Virus record (IMG/VR): IMGVR_UViG_3300036651_000126
Location: 1 to 27,484 of that record
Direction: 5' to 3' (one strand)
From: a virus
Length of the DNA stretch: 27,484 nt
The translations under genes were made by a program, and so were the position numbers. Each line of letters begins with the position of its first letter. Position 1 is the stretch's first letter. Shown one piece after another: positions 1-7,596 of the stretch. Under the pieces are notes generated by a model that saw nothing but the letters and a program-made list of their open reading frames with translations, was not told the origin of the DNA and did no database searches.

Positions 1-2
1 AC

Positions 3-464
3 CAGCAGTGGATCAAGTTGCTGGCCTACAAGGTGACCGCCACGCCCATGGAAGAGGGCGACCCGGTCGCTGTCCTGGACGTGTACTTCACCAACGGTCG
101 TCGCTACTTCAAGTCCGACGTGGCGCTTGTCGAGAAGCGCATCCAGTCCCTGCTGGAAGGCTGGGAAGGCGGCGAAGACGATCATGAGCAGATCATCGAG
201 TCCCTCCTGGACCGGGCTGTCGAGGTTAGCGCCAGTGAGGCCAAGGGCACCGAGCAGCGCCACTACACCATCACCGACGACGGCTGGCAGTACACCGACG
301 AGGAGATGCTGGAGCGGGTAGCCCTGGGCACCGAAGACCCGCACCTGGCCAACCTGCTGCACAAGTTGGCCAACTTCCTGCCCGAGGTCAACCTGGTCAG
401 CCTTGCCGACCCCGCTGCTCAGGTTGCTGCCGCTGCGGTGGCCTACGCCTGGAGCACGCTGTGA
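3..464 (+). CDS. Hypothetical phage protein, 5' end outside the window
   Basis: The reading frame is open to the left edge, so the true start is probably upstream. A TTG at 18 is a possible but unpersuasive start. The visible 153 residues are acidic and soluble. A beta-like N-terminal stretch (around VLDVYFTNGRRYF) is followed by a charged helical region, and the last 20 residues are Ala-rich and hydrophobic (AAQVAAAAVAYAW). I do not recognise a family and see no catalytic motif. The stop overlaps the GTG start of the next gene (GTGA, 461-464), so it belongs to the translationally coupled chain that runs to 2463. That it is a phage accessory gene is inferred only from this context. Confidence 0.7.
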   Translation, partial: QQWIKLLAYKVTATPMEEGDPVAVLDVYFTNGRRYFKSDVALVEKRIQSLLEGWEGGEDDHEQIIESLLDRAVEVSASEAKGTEQRHYTITDDGWQYTDEEMLERVALGTEDPHLANLLHKLANFLPEVNLVSLADPAAQVAAAAVAYAWSTL

Positions 465-775
465 GAATCGTGATCAGTGAGCGCTTCGGCGGGTTCGGAC
501 TGAGCCCTGCTGCCACTGAGCGCCTCAAGGAACTCGGCATGGAGGATGCCAACAAGTACTCAGAGCGTGACGGCGACCGCTCCGACCCCCGCCTGGTCCA
601 GGTGGTCGAGGAGTTGGGCGACAAAGCGAGCGCTGGCTATGCCGAACTGGTGATCGTAGAGATTCCTGATGGGGTCGAGTGGCATATCCATGAGTACGAC
701 GGGTTCGAGTCCGTGCATGAGGAGCATCGCACCTGGGCCTCTGAGGGCCTCCTGGAAGACAAGGACTGGTGCTGA
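461..775 (+). CDS. Conserved phage hypothetical protein (FGGFGLS-type)
   Basis: This 104-aa protein starts at a GTG that overlaps the previous stop by 4 bases. It opens with the pattern RFGGFGLSPAATERLKELG. It continues with DPRLVQVVEELG and VEIPDGVEWHIHEYDG, and ends in a charged HEEHRTW region. I recognise this overall pattern from small proteins widespread in phages of many hosts. To my knowledge it has no assigned biochemical role. It has no signal peptide, membrane segment or metal cluster. The compact acidic fold and the coupling to neighbouring small genes suggest a cytoplasmic accessory protein. The gene is very likely real, and its function is unknown. Confidence 0.85.
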   Translation: MRIVISERFGGFGLSPAATERLKELGMEDANKYSERDGDRSDPRLVQVVEELGDKASAGYAELVIVEIPDGVEWHIHEYDGFESVHEEHRTWASEGLLEDKDWC

Positions 776-776
776 C

Positions 777-1097
777 ATGGCGCTGCATGGAGAGATTGCG
801 GTCAACTCCCAGCCCATCGCACGCTGGTACGCCAGGCGCACTGAGGACCTCAAGCATCTGGAGGATCGCCAGTACGTGCCGATCTACGCCTACGAGTGCG
901 AGGTGGTGCGCTACCAGGATGGCAAGAAGGTCAACTTCATCCTGTACCACAACTATGAGGACGGCGGCCTTGTGTTGGCCGCTGACGTGATCCGGCAGGG
1001 CAGTCACTACCTGAACACCATTCCGGTTGAGCCGGAGTGCATCCATGCCCGCAACCTGGACGGAAGTTGCGCCCTCTGTGGAGAGAGGGTCCCGTGA
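777..1097 (+). CDS. Hypothetical protein with C-terminal zinc-binding-like cluster
   Basis: The chosen start is ATG 777, one base after the previous stop. The frame is open upstream to 669, but that would overlap the preceding gene by over 100 bases. The 106-aa product has a beta-rich middle (around [13 protein letters not shown] and [12 protein letters not shown]). It ends in C-x-H-x8-C-x2-C ([19 protein letters not shown]), which looks like a small zinc site. No family is recognised. It is coupled to the next gene by a GTGA overlap at 1094-1097. Function is unknown. A metal-stabilised small phage protein is the most that can be supported. Confidence 0.8.
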   Translation: MALHGEIAVNSQPIARWYARRTEDLKHLEDRQYVPIYAYECEVVRYQDGKKVNFILYHNYEDGGLVLAADVIRQGSHYLNTIPVEPECIHARNLDGSCALCGERVP

Positions 1098-1459
1098 AGC
1101 GCATCTTGGTCACTGGCTCTCGCGATTGGGAGGCCGAGGCGGTCATCGAGTTCGCGCTCAGGACGGCATGGCTCGACCTGCGCGGCTCCGGAACGGTAAC
1201 GCTGGTGTCGGGTGCCTGCCCGACTGGTGCTGATCAGATCGCTGAGGCCTGCTGGAGGCTCCAGGGATTCCCGGTTGAGCGTCACCCTGCTGATTGGAAT
1301 AGGTACGGGAAGGCCGCTGGCTTCAGGCGCAACGCTGAGATGGTCAACCTGGGTGCTGACCTCTGTCTAGCGTTCATCAAGGACGGCTCCAAGGGGGCTA
1401 CCTCTACTGCCAACCTGGCTGAGGCTGCTGGCATCCCTGTGCGTAGGTGGTACCTGTGA
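1094..1459 (+). CDS. SLOG-family (DUF2493/YspA-like) nucleotide-binding protein
   Basis: The chosen start is GTG 1094, which overlaps the previous stop (GTGA) and places the Rossmann-like strand at the N-terminus. The upstream start at 1037 would add a non-conserved leader. The 121-aa product has the SLOG hallmarks in order: ILVTGSRDW at residues 4-12, [13 protein letters not shown] in the middle, then RNAEMV, then GADLCLAF followed by [23 protein letters not shown] proteins bind nucleotides or nucleotide-derived ligands. Phage-encoded DUF2493 members are common, but their ligands and roles are mostly unknown. The fold call is confident. No enzymatic activity is claimed. Confidence 0.9.
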   Translation: MKRILVTGSRDWEAEAVIEFALRTAWLDLRGSGTVTLVSGACPTGADQIAEACWRLQGFPVERHPADWNRYGKAAGFRRNAEMVNLGADLCLAFIKDGSKGATSTANLAEAAGIPVRRWYL

Positions 1460-1926
1460 AGCGCTCCGGGATCAGCAGGAAGACGCCCTTGGTCGCCAAG
1501 GCACCCCTGAAGCCTGGCTCCAAGAAGATGAACGCGGTCTCCAAGACCAACAAGCGTCGTCGGGAGCAGGCCAAGGGGGAGTCGATGGGCGCACTGCGCA
1601 AGGTCATCCACGTCCGGTGCGGCGGTAGTTGTGAGCGCTGTGGCCGTGCTCTAGGTAGTTCTGAGGACCCCTGGCACGCTCACCACCGGAAGTTCCGCTC
1701 GCGCGGGGGCAAGGACGAGGTCGTCAACCTGGTCGCCCTGTGCGAGAACTGTCACCACTGGGCGCACAACGCGGCGCTCCAGTCCGTACCTCTGGGCTAC
1801 TCAGTGCTCTCTACCGAGGACCCAGCGGAAATCCCCGTCATGTTGCGTGGACGCAAGCGCGTCTTCCTCCAGCCTGATGGAACCTACTGGGCTGCGGCCC
1901 CGCTCTATTTGGAGGAAGTTGAATGA
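1456..1926 (+). CDS. HNH endonuclease
   Basis: The chosen start is GTG 1456, in a GTGA overlap with the previous stop. GTG 1447 is an in-frame alternative that adds three residues. The 156-aa product has a Lys/Arg-rich N-terminus that probably contacts DNA. It then has a treble-clef HNH domain: Cys59 and Cys62 (CERC), His76/His77 in [12 protein letters not shown], Asn91 in the VVNLVALC strand, Cys96 and Cys99 (CENC), and His100. The four cysteines form the structural zinc site, and His77, Asn91 and His100 fit the catalytic triad. HNH proteins encoded next to packaging genes often assist terminase-dependent DNA cleavage in phages. Whether this one does is inferred from its position upstream of the portal gene. 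Confidence 0.93.
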   Translation: MKRSGISRKTPLVAKAPLKPGSKKMNAVSKTNKRRREQAKGESMGALRKVIHVRCGGSCERCGRALGSSEDPWHAHHRKFRSRGGKDEVVNLVALCENCHHWAHNAALQSVPLGYSVLSTEDPAEIPVMLRGRKRVFLQPDGTYWAAAPLYLEEVE

Positions 1927-2180
1927 GTGACAACAAGGCCACCGTCAATGCTGGCCCCAACCTGTGCACCCTGCTCACCGTGCTGTTCGTGGCGCTGAAG
2001 TTGCTGCACAAGATCGACTGGTCCTGGTGGTGGGTGCTCGCGCCTACCTGGATTCCCCTCGCCATCGCGCTCCCGCTGCTGGTTTTTTTCGGGGTGATGG
2101 TCTTGGTGAGTGGCCGCAGTGAGCGCCGCACCCGGAAGCGCAACGAGGCACTGCGTGAGTACCAGCGGAGCATCCGGTGA
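1923..2180 (+). CDS. Small two-helix membrane protein
   Basis: ATG 1923 overlaps the HNH stop (ATGA). The 85-aa product has two hydrophobic segments: residues about 13-25 (LCTLLTVLFVALKLL) and about 35-62, separated by IDWSWWWVLAPTW. A strongly basic C-terminal tail (GRSERRTRKRN) should stay in the cytoplasm. The LK-LL-IDWSWWWVLAP pattern is one I associate with small actinobacterial and phage proteins often labelled 'transmembrane Fragile-X-F protein', a name with no functional meaning. Its role is unknown. A run of seven T at 2083-2089 interrupts the otherwise GC-rich gene and forms a T-TTT-TTC heptamer in frame. Confidence 0.85.
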   Translation: MSDNKATVNAGPNLCTLLTVLFVALKLLHKIDWSWWWVLAPTWIPLAIALPLLVFFGVMVLVSGRSERRTRKRNEALREYQRSIR

Positions 2181-2365
2181 GATACACCATCGCTGACCCC
2201 ACTCTGGAGCACCAGGTGATCCTGTCCTTCGCCTCAGGGACTGGCGACATCCGCGTCACCTGCAACTGCCGGGAGGAACTGGGCATTGCCAAGGACTTCG
2301 GTGACGTGGTCTGCCTCTACGACTCCCACCTTCCTGAGGGCAGCACCTTCAGGATGACGGCATGA
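2177..2365 (+). CDS. Small hypothetical phage protein
   Basis: This 62-aa ORF starts at a GTG overlapping the upstream stop (GTGA, 2177-2180) and ends in an ATGA overlap with the next microgene. The tight coupling is the main evidence that it is translated. The sequence contains a CNC pair (VTCNCREELG) and one later Cys, but no clear metal motif. It has no membrane segment. The N-terminal half (HQVILSF, DIRVTCNC) looks like a small beta-sheet protein. I do not recognise a family. Confidence 0.75.
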   Translation: MRYTIADPTLEHQVILSFASGTGDIRVTCNCREELGIAKDFGDVVCLYDSHLPEGSTFRMTA

Positions 2366-2463
2366 GGCGGCTGGTGCTGTGCTGGTTCGGTAGGCACGAC
2401 TGGGTGATGAGCAAGATCGAGGACGCCTACCCCTTCTGTCGCAAATGTGGGAAGCCGATGTAG
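2362..2463 (+). CDS. 33-aa zinc-ribbon-like microprotein
   Basis: ATG 2362 overlaps the previous stop as ATGA, and the frame closes with TAG at 2461-2463. The product begins MRRLVLCWFGRHDW and ends FCRKCGKPM. The order Cys7, His12, then Cys-x2-Cys matches the small C-x-FGH-x-W ... C-x2-CG pattern of tiny phage zinc-ribbon proteins (DUF1660-like). It is too short for automatic gene callers with a 60-codon cut-off. The overlap and the conserved-looking metal ligands make it credible. Function is unknown. Confidence 0.7.
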   Translation: MRRLVLCWFGRHDWVMSKIEDAYPFCRKCGKPM

Positions 2464-2490
2464 AGCAGGACCCCACCGTGTAAGTCGCGC

Positions 2491-2496
2491 TACTCT
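2491..2496 (+). promoter_or_regulatory. Candidate -10 element for a leaderless transcript of the 50-aa ORF
   Basis: TACTCT matches the TANNNT form of an actinobacterial sigma-70 -10 element. Its last T is 7 bases before the A of ATG 2503, which is where transcription would start. No ribosome binding site precedes that ATG, which fits a leaderless mRNA. No convincing -35 hexamer is seen at 16-18 bases upstream. Confidence 0.4.
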
Positions 2497-2502
2497 ATAG
2501 AC

Positions 2503-2655
2503 ATGATGACCGCTATGCAGGCAGAGGGACTGCTCAACGCCCTCCGTGATATGCACGTTTGTGACGCCGAGTGCACCCATGGCTGTGTGCTTGCCGGGCT
2601 GGAACCTGTCCTGCCTGGTGACCGCGCGCTCATCGAGGCTCTCGCGCACGCTTAA
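2503..2655 (+). CDS. 50-aa hypothetical protein with Cys/His cluster
   Basis: This short ORF runs from ATG 2503 to TAA 2653-2655. The product begins MMTAMQAEGLLNAL and has C-x3-C-x-H-x-C spacing (residues 20-28, CDAECTHGC), suggesting a metal or disulfide cluster. A helical C-terminal half follows, with an LEPVLPGDRALIEAL segment. It is not coupled to the upstream chain; 39 bases separate them. It has no Shine-Dalgarno sequence but does have a well-placed -10-like element, so it may be translated from a leaderless transcript. Coding status is likely but not certain, and no family is recognised. Confidence 0.6.
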   Translation: MMTAMQAEGLLNALRDMHVCDAECTHGCVLAGLEPVLPGDRALIEALAHA

Positions 2656-2687
2656 GCGTAGGGACGGATTCTGAGGCGTTCTCCACT

Positions 2688-2693
2688 TACCAT
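2688..2693 (+). promoter_or_regulatory. Candidate -10 element for leaderless portal transcript
   Basis: TACCAT fits TANNNT. Its last T lies exactly 7 bases before the A of the portal ATG at 2700, the same spacing as the element at 2491-2496. The GGGGG run at 2694-2698 is too close to the ATG (one base) to act as a ribosome binding site, which favours a leaderless late transcript. No strong -35 box is visible. Confidence 0.4.
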
Positions 2694-2699
2694 GGGGGT

Positions 2700-4520
2700 A
2701 TGCCGCAGAGTCCGTCCACCTACATGCAGGACCCTTCTCTCGCGCCGCAGTCGGACATCCCTGACACCGTGCGGCTCCCCCAGCCTGGGCCGATGGAGGA
2801 GATGGGTCTTACCGGCCTCAAGCGCGTCAGTGGCTACGTGGAGGAGGAGTTCCTCCCAGCACTGCGCGGTCGGAACGCCGTCAAGGTCTTCCGCGAGATG
2901 GGTCTCAACGACAGTGCCGCTGGCGCTGTCCTTTTTGTTATCGAGACCCTGTTGTCCGAGACCAAGTGGAGTGTGACTCCGGCTAGCCAGGACCCTGAGG
3001 ACATGGCTGCGGCCCAGTTCCTTGATGAGTGCATGAACGACATGAACCAGCCTTGGTCAGCGTTCATCACCGAGGTCTGCTCGATGTTCCAGTTCGGCTA
3101 CTCCTGGCACGAGATTGTCTACAAGAAGCGAGTTGGGCCCTGGGAGACGGATGGCTCCAAGCGCTCCCAGTACACCGACAACCTGATCGGCATCCGGAAA
3201 CTCCCCATCCGAGCCCAGGAGACGAACTGGCGCTGGGTCTTCGATGAGAGCGGCGGCATCAAGGGCTTCGTCCAGATGGCCCCGCCGACCTACAAGCAGG
3301 TCACCATCCCCATCGAGCGCTCGCTTCTGTTCCGGACCCGGTCCAACAAGGGCGACCCCGAGGGCTTCTCCCTGCTGCGCCGCGCCTACCGCTCCTGGCA
3401 CATCCTCAAGCGCATCCAGGAGATTCAGGCAGTCGGCATGGAGCGCGACCTGGCTGGTATGCCGGTCGGTCGCATCCCGGCCTCCTACCTCAACGCCAAG
3501 GCGGGCACGCCGCAGGCCGCCACCCGCGATGCCTTCAGGAAGATGGTCCGAGGCGTCCGTAGGGATGAGAACGAGGGGATCATGATCCCCAGCGACGTGG
3601 ACGTTGAGTCCAAGTTGCCCCTGTTCGAGTTTGAACTGATGAGCGCTGGTGGCTCGCGCCAGTTCGACATCGAGGCCACCATCCAGCGCCTCCAGGGCGA
3701 AATCATGCGCACCGTGATGGCTGACTTCCTGATCCTGGGCACCTCAGGCCAGTCCAGCACCGGTTCCTACGCGATGCACACCGACAAGACCGGCCTGTTC
3801 CGCACCGCGATCAACTCCTTCTCCAAGAACATCGCTGACGTGCTCAACCGCTACCTGGTGCCGCGCCTGTTCGCCGCCAACGGCTGGAAGCCAGACAAGT
3901 TGCCCAAGATCGAGGTCGCCAACATCGACCCGCCTGACCTGAGCCAGTTGGCTGAACTGATCACCTCCACCGCTGGCGCTGGCCTCCAGTGGTTCCCGAA
4001 CCCGACCCTGGAGAAGTTCATCTTCGACATCGCCGGGCTGCCTGAGATGCCTGAGGACTACCAGGAGCACCAGGAGCAGATGTTCTCGATGAGCCAGATG
4101 TCTGACGAGGCCAACTCCCAGATGCAGTTGCTGGGCCTCAAGCAGTCCGCTGAGGCGACCGCTCAGGGCGTCCCGGCACAACAGGCCATGCAGGGCATGT
4201 CGCCTGAGGACCACCAGATGCAGCAGATGCAACAGGGCATGGGCATCCAGCAGCAGGGCATCGCCAACGCTCAGCAGGCCATGACGGACCCGAACAAGCC
4301 CGAGCCGGTTGACCCCAACCAGCAGAAGCAGTCGGACCTGAAGACCCAGCAGTTGGGCACTGACGCGAAGTCCAAGGCGGCCATCGCTGCCGAGAAGATC
4401 AAGCAGGCCAAGATCGACACCCAGACCAAGCAGGTCGGCCTGAAGAACGCCAAGAAGCCCCCTGTTGGAGCGCTGCGCCCCACCAGCAAGAAGCCCGCAA
4501 CTCCTGGGAAGAAGAACTGA
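2700..4520 (+). CDS. Portal protein (DUF935-like)
   Basis: This 606-aa protein has the length and order of a dodecameric portal. The N-terminal arm is followed by a helical clip/wing region. In that region LLSETKWSVTPA and MFQFGYSWHEIVYKKRVG resemble the conserved core of DUF935/Mu gp29-type portals. Further on are the IPIERSLLFRTRSNKGDPEGFSLLRRAYR turn and a stem/crown region up to about residue 460. The last 140 residues are Gln/Met-rich low complexity ending in a Lys/Ala-rich tail, a common disordered extension of portals. The portal forms the DNA gate and nucleates head assembly. Start ATG 2700 lacks a usable ribosome binding site; ATG 2724 is an alternative. It leads the head module. Confidence 0.85.
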   Translation: MPQSPSTYMQDPSLAPQSDIPDTVRLPQPGPMEEMGLTGLKRVSGYVEEEFLPALRGRNAVKVFREMGLNDSAAGAVLFVIETLLSETKWSVTPASQDPEDMAAAQFLDECMNDMNQPWSAFITEVCSMFQFGYSWHEIVYKKRVGPWETDGSKRSQYTDNLIGIRKLPIRAQETNWRWVFDESGGIKGFVQMAPPTYKQVTIPIERSLLFRTRSNKGDPEGFSLLRRAYRSWHILKRIQEIQAVGMERDLAGMPVGRIPASYLNAKAGTPQAATRDAFRKMVRGVRRDENEGIMIPSDVDVESKLPLFEFELMSAGGSRQFDIEATIQRLQGEIMRTVMADFLILGTSGQSSTGSYAMHTDKTGLFRTAINSFSKNIADVLNRYLVPRLFAANGWKPDKLPKIEVANIDPPDLSQLAELITSTAGAGLQWFPNPTLEKFIFDIAGLPEMPEDYQEHQEQMFSMSQMSDEANSQMQLLGLKQSAEATAQGVPAQQAMQGMSPEDHQMQQMQQGMGIQQQGIANAQQAMTDPNKPEPVDPNQQKQSDLKTQQLGTDAKSKAAIAAEKIKQAKIDTQTKQVGLKNAKKPPVGALRPTSKKPATPGKKN

Positions 4521-4521
4521 A

Positions 4522-7500
4522 ATGCCGCTCCGTGACGTAACAGGGGTCGTCTTCGACCGTGGCAATGGACCTTTCAACGAGTCGGCTGCCCGTGAGGCCT
4601 ACCACCTGGTGATGAAGATGGACCCGGAGTCCGCCAACGAGTTCGTCCACCACGTCGTCAACGAGGTCGTGGAGACGGTGATCGAGGAGAACCGGGAACT
4701 GGTGCAGAAGCACCTTGACCGCACCATTGCCAAGTGCCTGGTCTACGCCGACCTCGATGCAGTGGCTGCGGGCCTCAATCTTGAGGAGCGTCAGGAGTTC
4801 AAGAAGGCTCTGCTTGCAACTGTTAGCAAGGCAGAGTTCGACCCGGATGAGCACCTGCGGGATGACCATGGTCGCTTCATTGTGATGACCACTCATCAGT
4901 TGAGCCGCAAGGACGCTGAGAAGATGGGCATCAACATTCCGCCGCACCCCGACCATGACGAGTTGGTACGGAGCAACCCTGCGGCCCTCAACCGCTACCG
5001 ATCCCAGTACGCCCAGGTGGTCAACCACCTGAACCTGCACGACGGCTTCGCTGGGCACAACAATGTCACCCTGCACTACACCAGCGGCGATCCCCAGGAA
5101 GTCAAGGTTCACAAGAACCCCGCGACCCTCGCTGCTGCGATCCGGCCCGAGGAGGGCGTAGACGTGAAGGCGGTGGAAATCACCCCCTACAAGCCCGTCA
5201 TGGGCGGCAAGGTTGTGAACCTGACCCAGGCCTTGGGTGGCGGCGCTGCTGCTGGGATGAAGACCATCGGCTCCAAGGAAACCGACATGTCGGGCTACAG
5301 CGACCCCTACGCCGAGGGGGGCGAGTCGCCTTTCGTGCGACAGTGGAACTCGGGACATCCCAGCAACTCCACCCAGCAGATGTACAACCGGATTGGCGCT
5401 GGGTCAAAGTTGATCACCGACACCGGGCTCGGTGCCGCCAACCCCCTGGCGCGCACGGCTGCCAAGTTTGGCTCCTACGTTGGCCAGTACGGCTCCTCGG
5501 CTGAGTCCGTGTTCGGCCCTCCGGTGCGCCGGATGGCCTACCGCTACCGGGGTACCGAGCGGCGACCACCCGCCGACCTTGTTGAGGAATACGGCACCGC
5601 CGTACACAACGCCAAGCAGACCCTGGGCGCTCAGCCCAACCGCCGTTACGGGGAGTCGGTTCAGGACTGGGAGAAGCGGGCCATGCTGACTCACGCTGAG
5701 CGTGTTCCGACCTGGCAGGAGCGGGGCGCGGGTCGCGTTGCCATCGCTCGCTGGTTGGAGAAGCAGGCCCCGGACAAGCAATACACCGCACTGCACCTTC
5801 AGGCTGGCCACACTCCTCCGTCTGAGGGCGTCCTCCTGAACGCTGACGGCCAAATCGTCACCACCGCTGTCGGCGCTGCTGATGACTGGTATCTGCCGTT
5901 CAACCTCAAGCACCTGAGCCAGTTGAAGGGTGGGGAGTACATCCGCACCCGCTCCTCCGGTGGCTTGACCCCTGAGGATGTCTACACCGGCCTGATGACC
6001 GGCGCGCGCCGCGTCAGCGTGGTCTCACGCTCCGGCGTGTTCTCCATTGACTTCGATGACGAACTGCGTGGCGGTCGCCGCCACAACGACAAGGCGCTGC
6101 GGATGACCAAGCGCTATGCCGAGTTGCTGGACGCAGTGCAGTCGGGCCAGGTCCAGCGAGCCGACCTCGACCCGAAGCAGATGAACGAGATTCGCGCGGA
6201 GGTTCGCAGCAAGCACCCCGGCATCTCCGGCAAGGAGTTCCAGGAGCGGGTCAACGCTGCGAAGAAGGAGCGGATGGAGAACCCCACCCACATTGATCTT
6301 GAGATTGAGCACCTCAAGTTCGACCGCGCGCAGACCGAGAAGACCCGCGCGCTGGGTAAGGATGAACTGACCGCCTACAACGAGCGCCTCTTCGATCTGA
6401 ACAAGCAGAAGGAGTACAACTGGCGGCTCAACGGGATTGGCTACGGAGCAGCCGCCAAGGCGCTCCAGGAGCAGTTCCCGTACTACATCAAGGCCTCCTA
6501 CACCGCTCGATTCGGCCACGACACGCCCATCTCTGAGAAGGACATGGGCTACGTGGAGCCCGGCGCGCTGCGGCCCACCGCCGCCCGCGCCAACTTGTTC
6601 GGGGGCGCTGTCGGCCCTAATGGAGTGCGGGTCAAGGCTCAGTGGGACGAGAAGCACAAGGGCGGCATCTCTGCGCGCACCGCTGACCACGCCAAGCCGA
6701 TTGTGGATCGCTACCCCGACAAGAAGGGGCGCAGTGGCGACATGGCTCCCGAGAGTAGCGAGAGCAGCGAGAGCGCTTCGTCCTCTGGGTGGTCAGGCTC
6801 CTCGGGTGCCTCTGCTGAGGAGAAGCAGGCGGCCTGGCTGCGCAAGCAGGAGGCCATCGAGGAAGCCACCAAGGTCCGCGCGGCCCTCCCCGCACTCGTT
6901 GGGATTAAGCAAGATGGCGGCATTGATATCCCTCAGTTCGTCGCAGCGCAGAGGTACGCCGCCATGAGCAAGCCAGGCGAGTTCGAGGAGGTGATCAGTC
7001 GCCCGGGTGAACTGGAGAAGTTCCAGGACGCCGTCCAGCAGGTCCAAGATCGTTACTCCATCGACCCTAGGTCCAAGGACACCAAGGTCCCGAACTTCGA
7101 GGAGTTCAAGTCCAAGATGGGCGGCAAGAAGGGAGGGGAGTACAAGCATGAGAAGGCTGTGCGCAACCCTGAGGGCATCTTCTCCTTCCCTGGCATCTCC
7201 CCCATCGAGCGCGATCAGGCGATGAGTGCACCCATGGCCAGCAATGGCCGCGCTGCTGGTGACGCGGACGCGACCGAGCGGCTGAACGAGGCGAAGATGT
7301 GGGTCGAAGCCGACAAGATCGCCAACGACAGTTCAATCGAGTCGGGCGATAAGGCTGCATACCTGCGGCTCAAACTTGAGCATCTTGGCATCGAGCCTGC
7401 GGACGAGGACTTCTACAGGGACGCGATGGATGAGGGGATTCGCAAGCGCGCCCTGCGGAACATCCAATTGGTCCGTGCCGAGAAGGACAAGCCGCTGGTG

Positions 7501-7596
7501 GCCATCGGGAGCGGCAAGGCTGCCAAGCAACCATTTGTGAAACCTGCGGATGAGTACCGAGGCGCAGGGCCGCGTACCAAGTTGGACCTGACATGA
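4522..7596 (+). CDS. Large head-module protein of unknown function (1024 aa)
   Basis: ATG 4522 sits one base after the portal stop. The in-frame GTG/ATG codons further up overlap the portal and were rejected. Residues 101-119 carry VSKA-x-FDP-x2-HLRDDHGRF, a motif also present in the MuF protein downstream. A beta-rich central domain around residues 445-535 includes PPSEGVLLNADGQIV, LPFNLKHLSQLKGGEY, GLTPEDVYTGLMTGARRVSV and FSIDFDDELRGGRR. A helical charged region follows, then GIGYGAAAKALQEQFPYYIK at about 636-655. A Ser/Glu-rich linker spans about 744-766, and the C-terminal 250 residues are helical. There is no signal peptide or membrane segment. The portal-MuF location implies a virion or assembly protein. 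Its biochemical role is unknown. Confidence 0.8.
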   Translation: MPLRDVTGVVFDRGNGPFNESAAREAYHLVMKMDPESANEFVHHVVNEVVETVIEENRELVQKHLDRTIAKCLVYADLDAVAAGLNLEERQEFKKALLATVSKAEFDPDEHLRDDHGRFIVMTTHQLSRKDAEKMGINIPPHPDHDELVRSNPAALNRYRSQYAQVVNHLNLHDGFAGHNNVTLHYTSGDPQEVKVHKNPATLAAAIRPEEGVDVKAVEITPYKPVMGGKVVNLTQALGGGAAAGMKTIGSKETDMSGYSDPYAEGGESPFVRQWNSGHPSNSTQQMYNRIGAGSKLITDTGLGAANPLARTAAKFGSYVGQYGSSAESVFGPPVRRMAYRYRGTERRPPADLVEEYGTAVHNAKQTLGAQPNRRYGESVQDWEKRAMLTHAERVPTWQERGAGRVAIARWLEKQAPDKQYTALHLQAGHTPPSEGVLLNADGQIVTTAVGAADDWYLPFNLKHLSQLKGGEYIRTRSSGGLTPEDVYTGLMTGARRVSVVSRSGVFSIDFDDELRGGRRHNDKALRMTKRYAELLDAVQSGQVQRADLDPKQMNEIRAEVRSKHPGISGKEFQERVNAAKKERMENPTHIDLEIEHLKFDRAQTEKTRALGKDELTAYNERLFDLNKQKEYNWRLNGIGYGAAAKALQEQFPYYIKASYTARFGHDTPISEKDMGYVEPGALRPTAARANLFGGAVGPNGVRVKAQWDEKHKGGISARTADHAKPIVDRYPDKKGRSGDMAPESSESSESASSSGWSGSSGASAEEKQAAWLRKQEAIEEATKVRAALPALVGIKQDGGIDIPQFVAAQRYAAMSKPGEFEEVISRPGELEKFQDAVQQVQDRYSIDPRSKDTKVPNFEEFKSKMGGKKGGEYKHEKAVRNPEGIFSFPGISPIERDQAMSAPMASNGRAAGDADATERLNEAKMWVEADKIANDSSIESGDKAAYLRLKLEHLGIEPADEDFYRDAMDEGIRKRALRNIQLVRAEKDKPLVAIGSGKAAKQPFVKPADEYRGAGPRTKLDLT

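Noticed and set aside
2692-2976. Plus-strand ORF starting at ATG 2692, eight bases before the portal start
   Set aside because: The product is Arg/Ser-rich out-of-frame sequence. The portal frame is continuous for 606 codons with recognisable portal patterns.
3744-5358. Minus-strand ORFs (277 and 319 codons) opposite portal end and the 1024-aa gene
   Set aside because: They are mirror images of Gln/Met-rich and charged coding sequence. They cross the portal boundary and overlap each other, with no domain signature.
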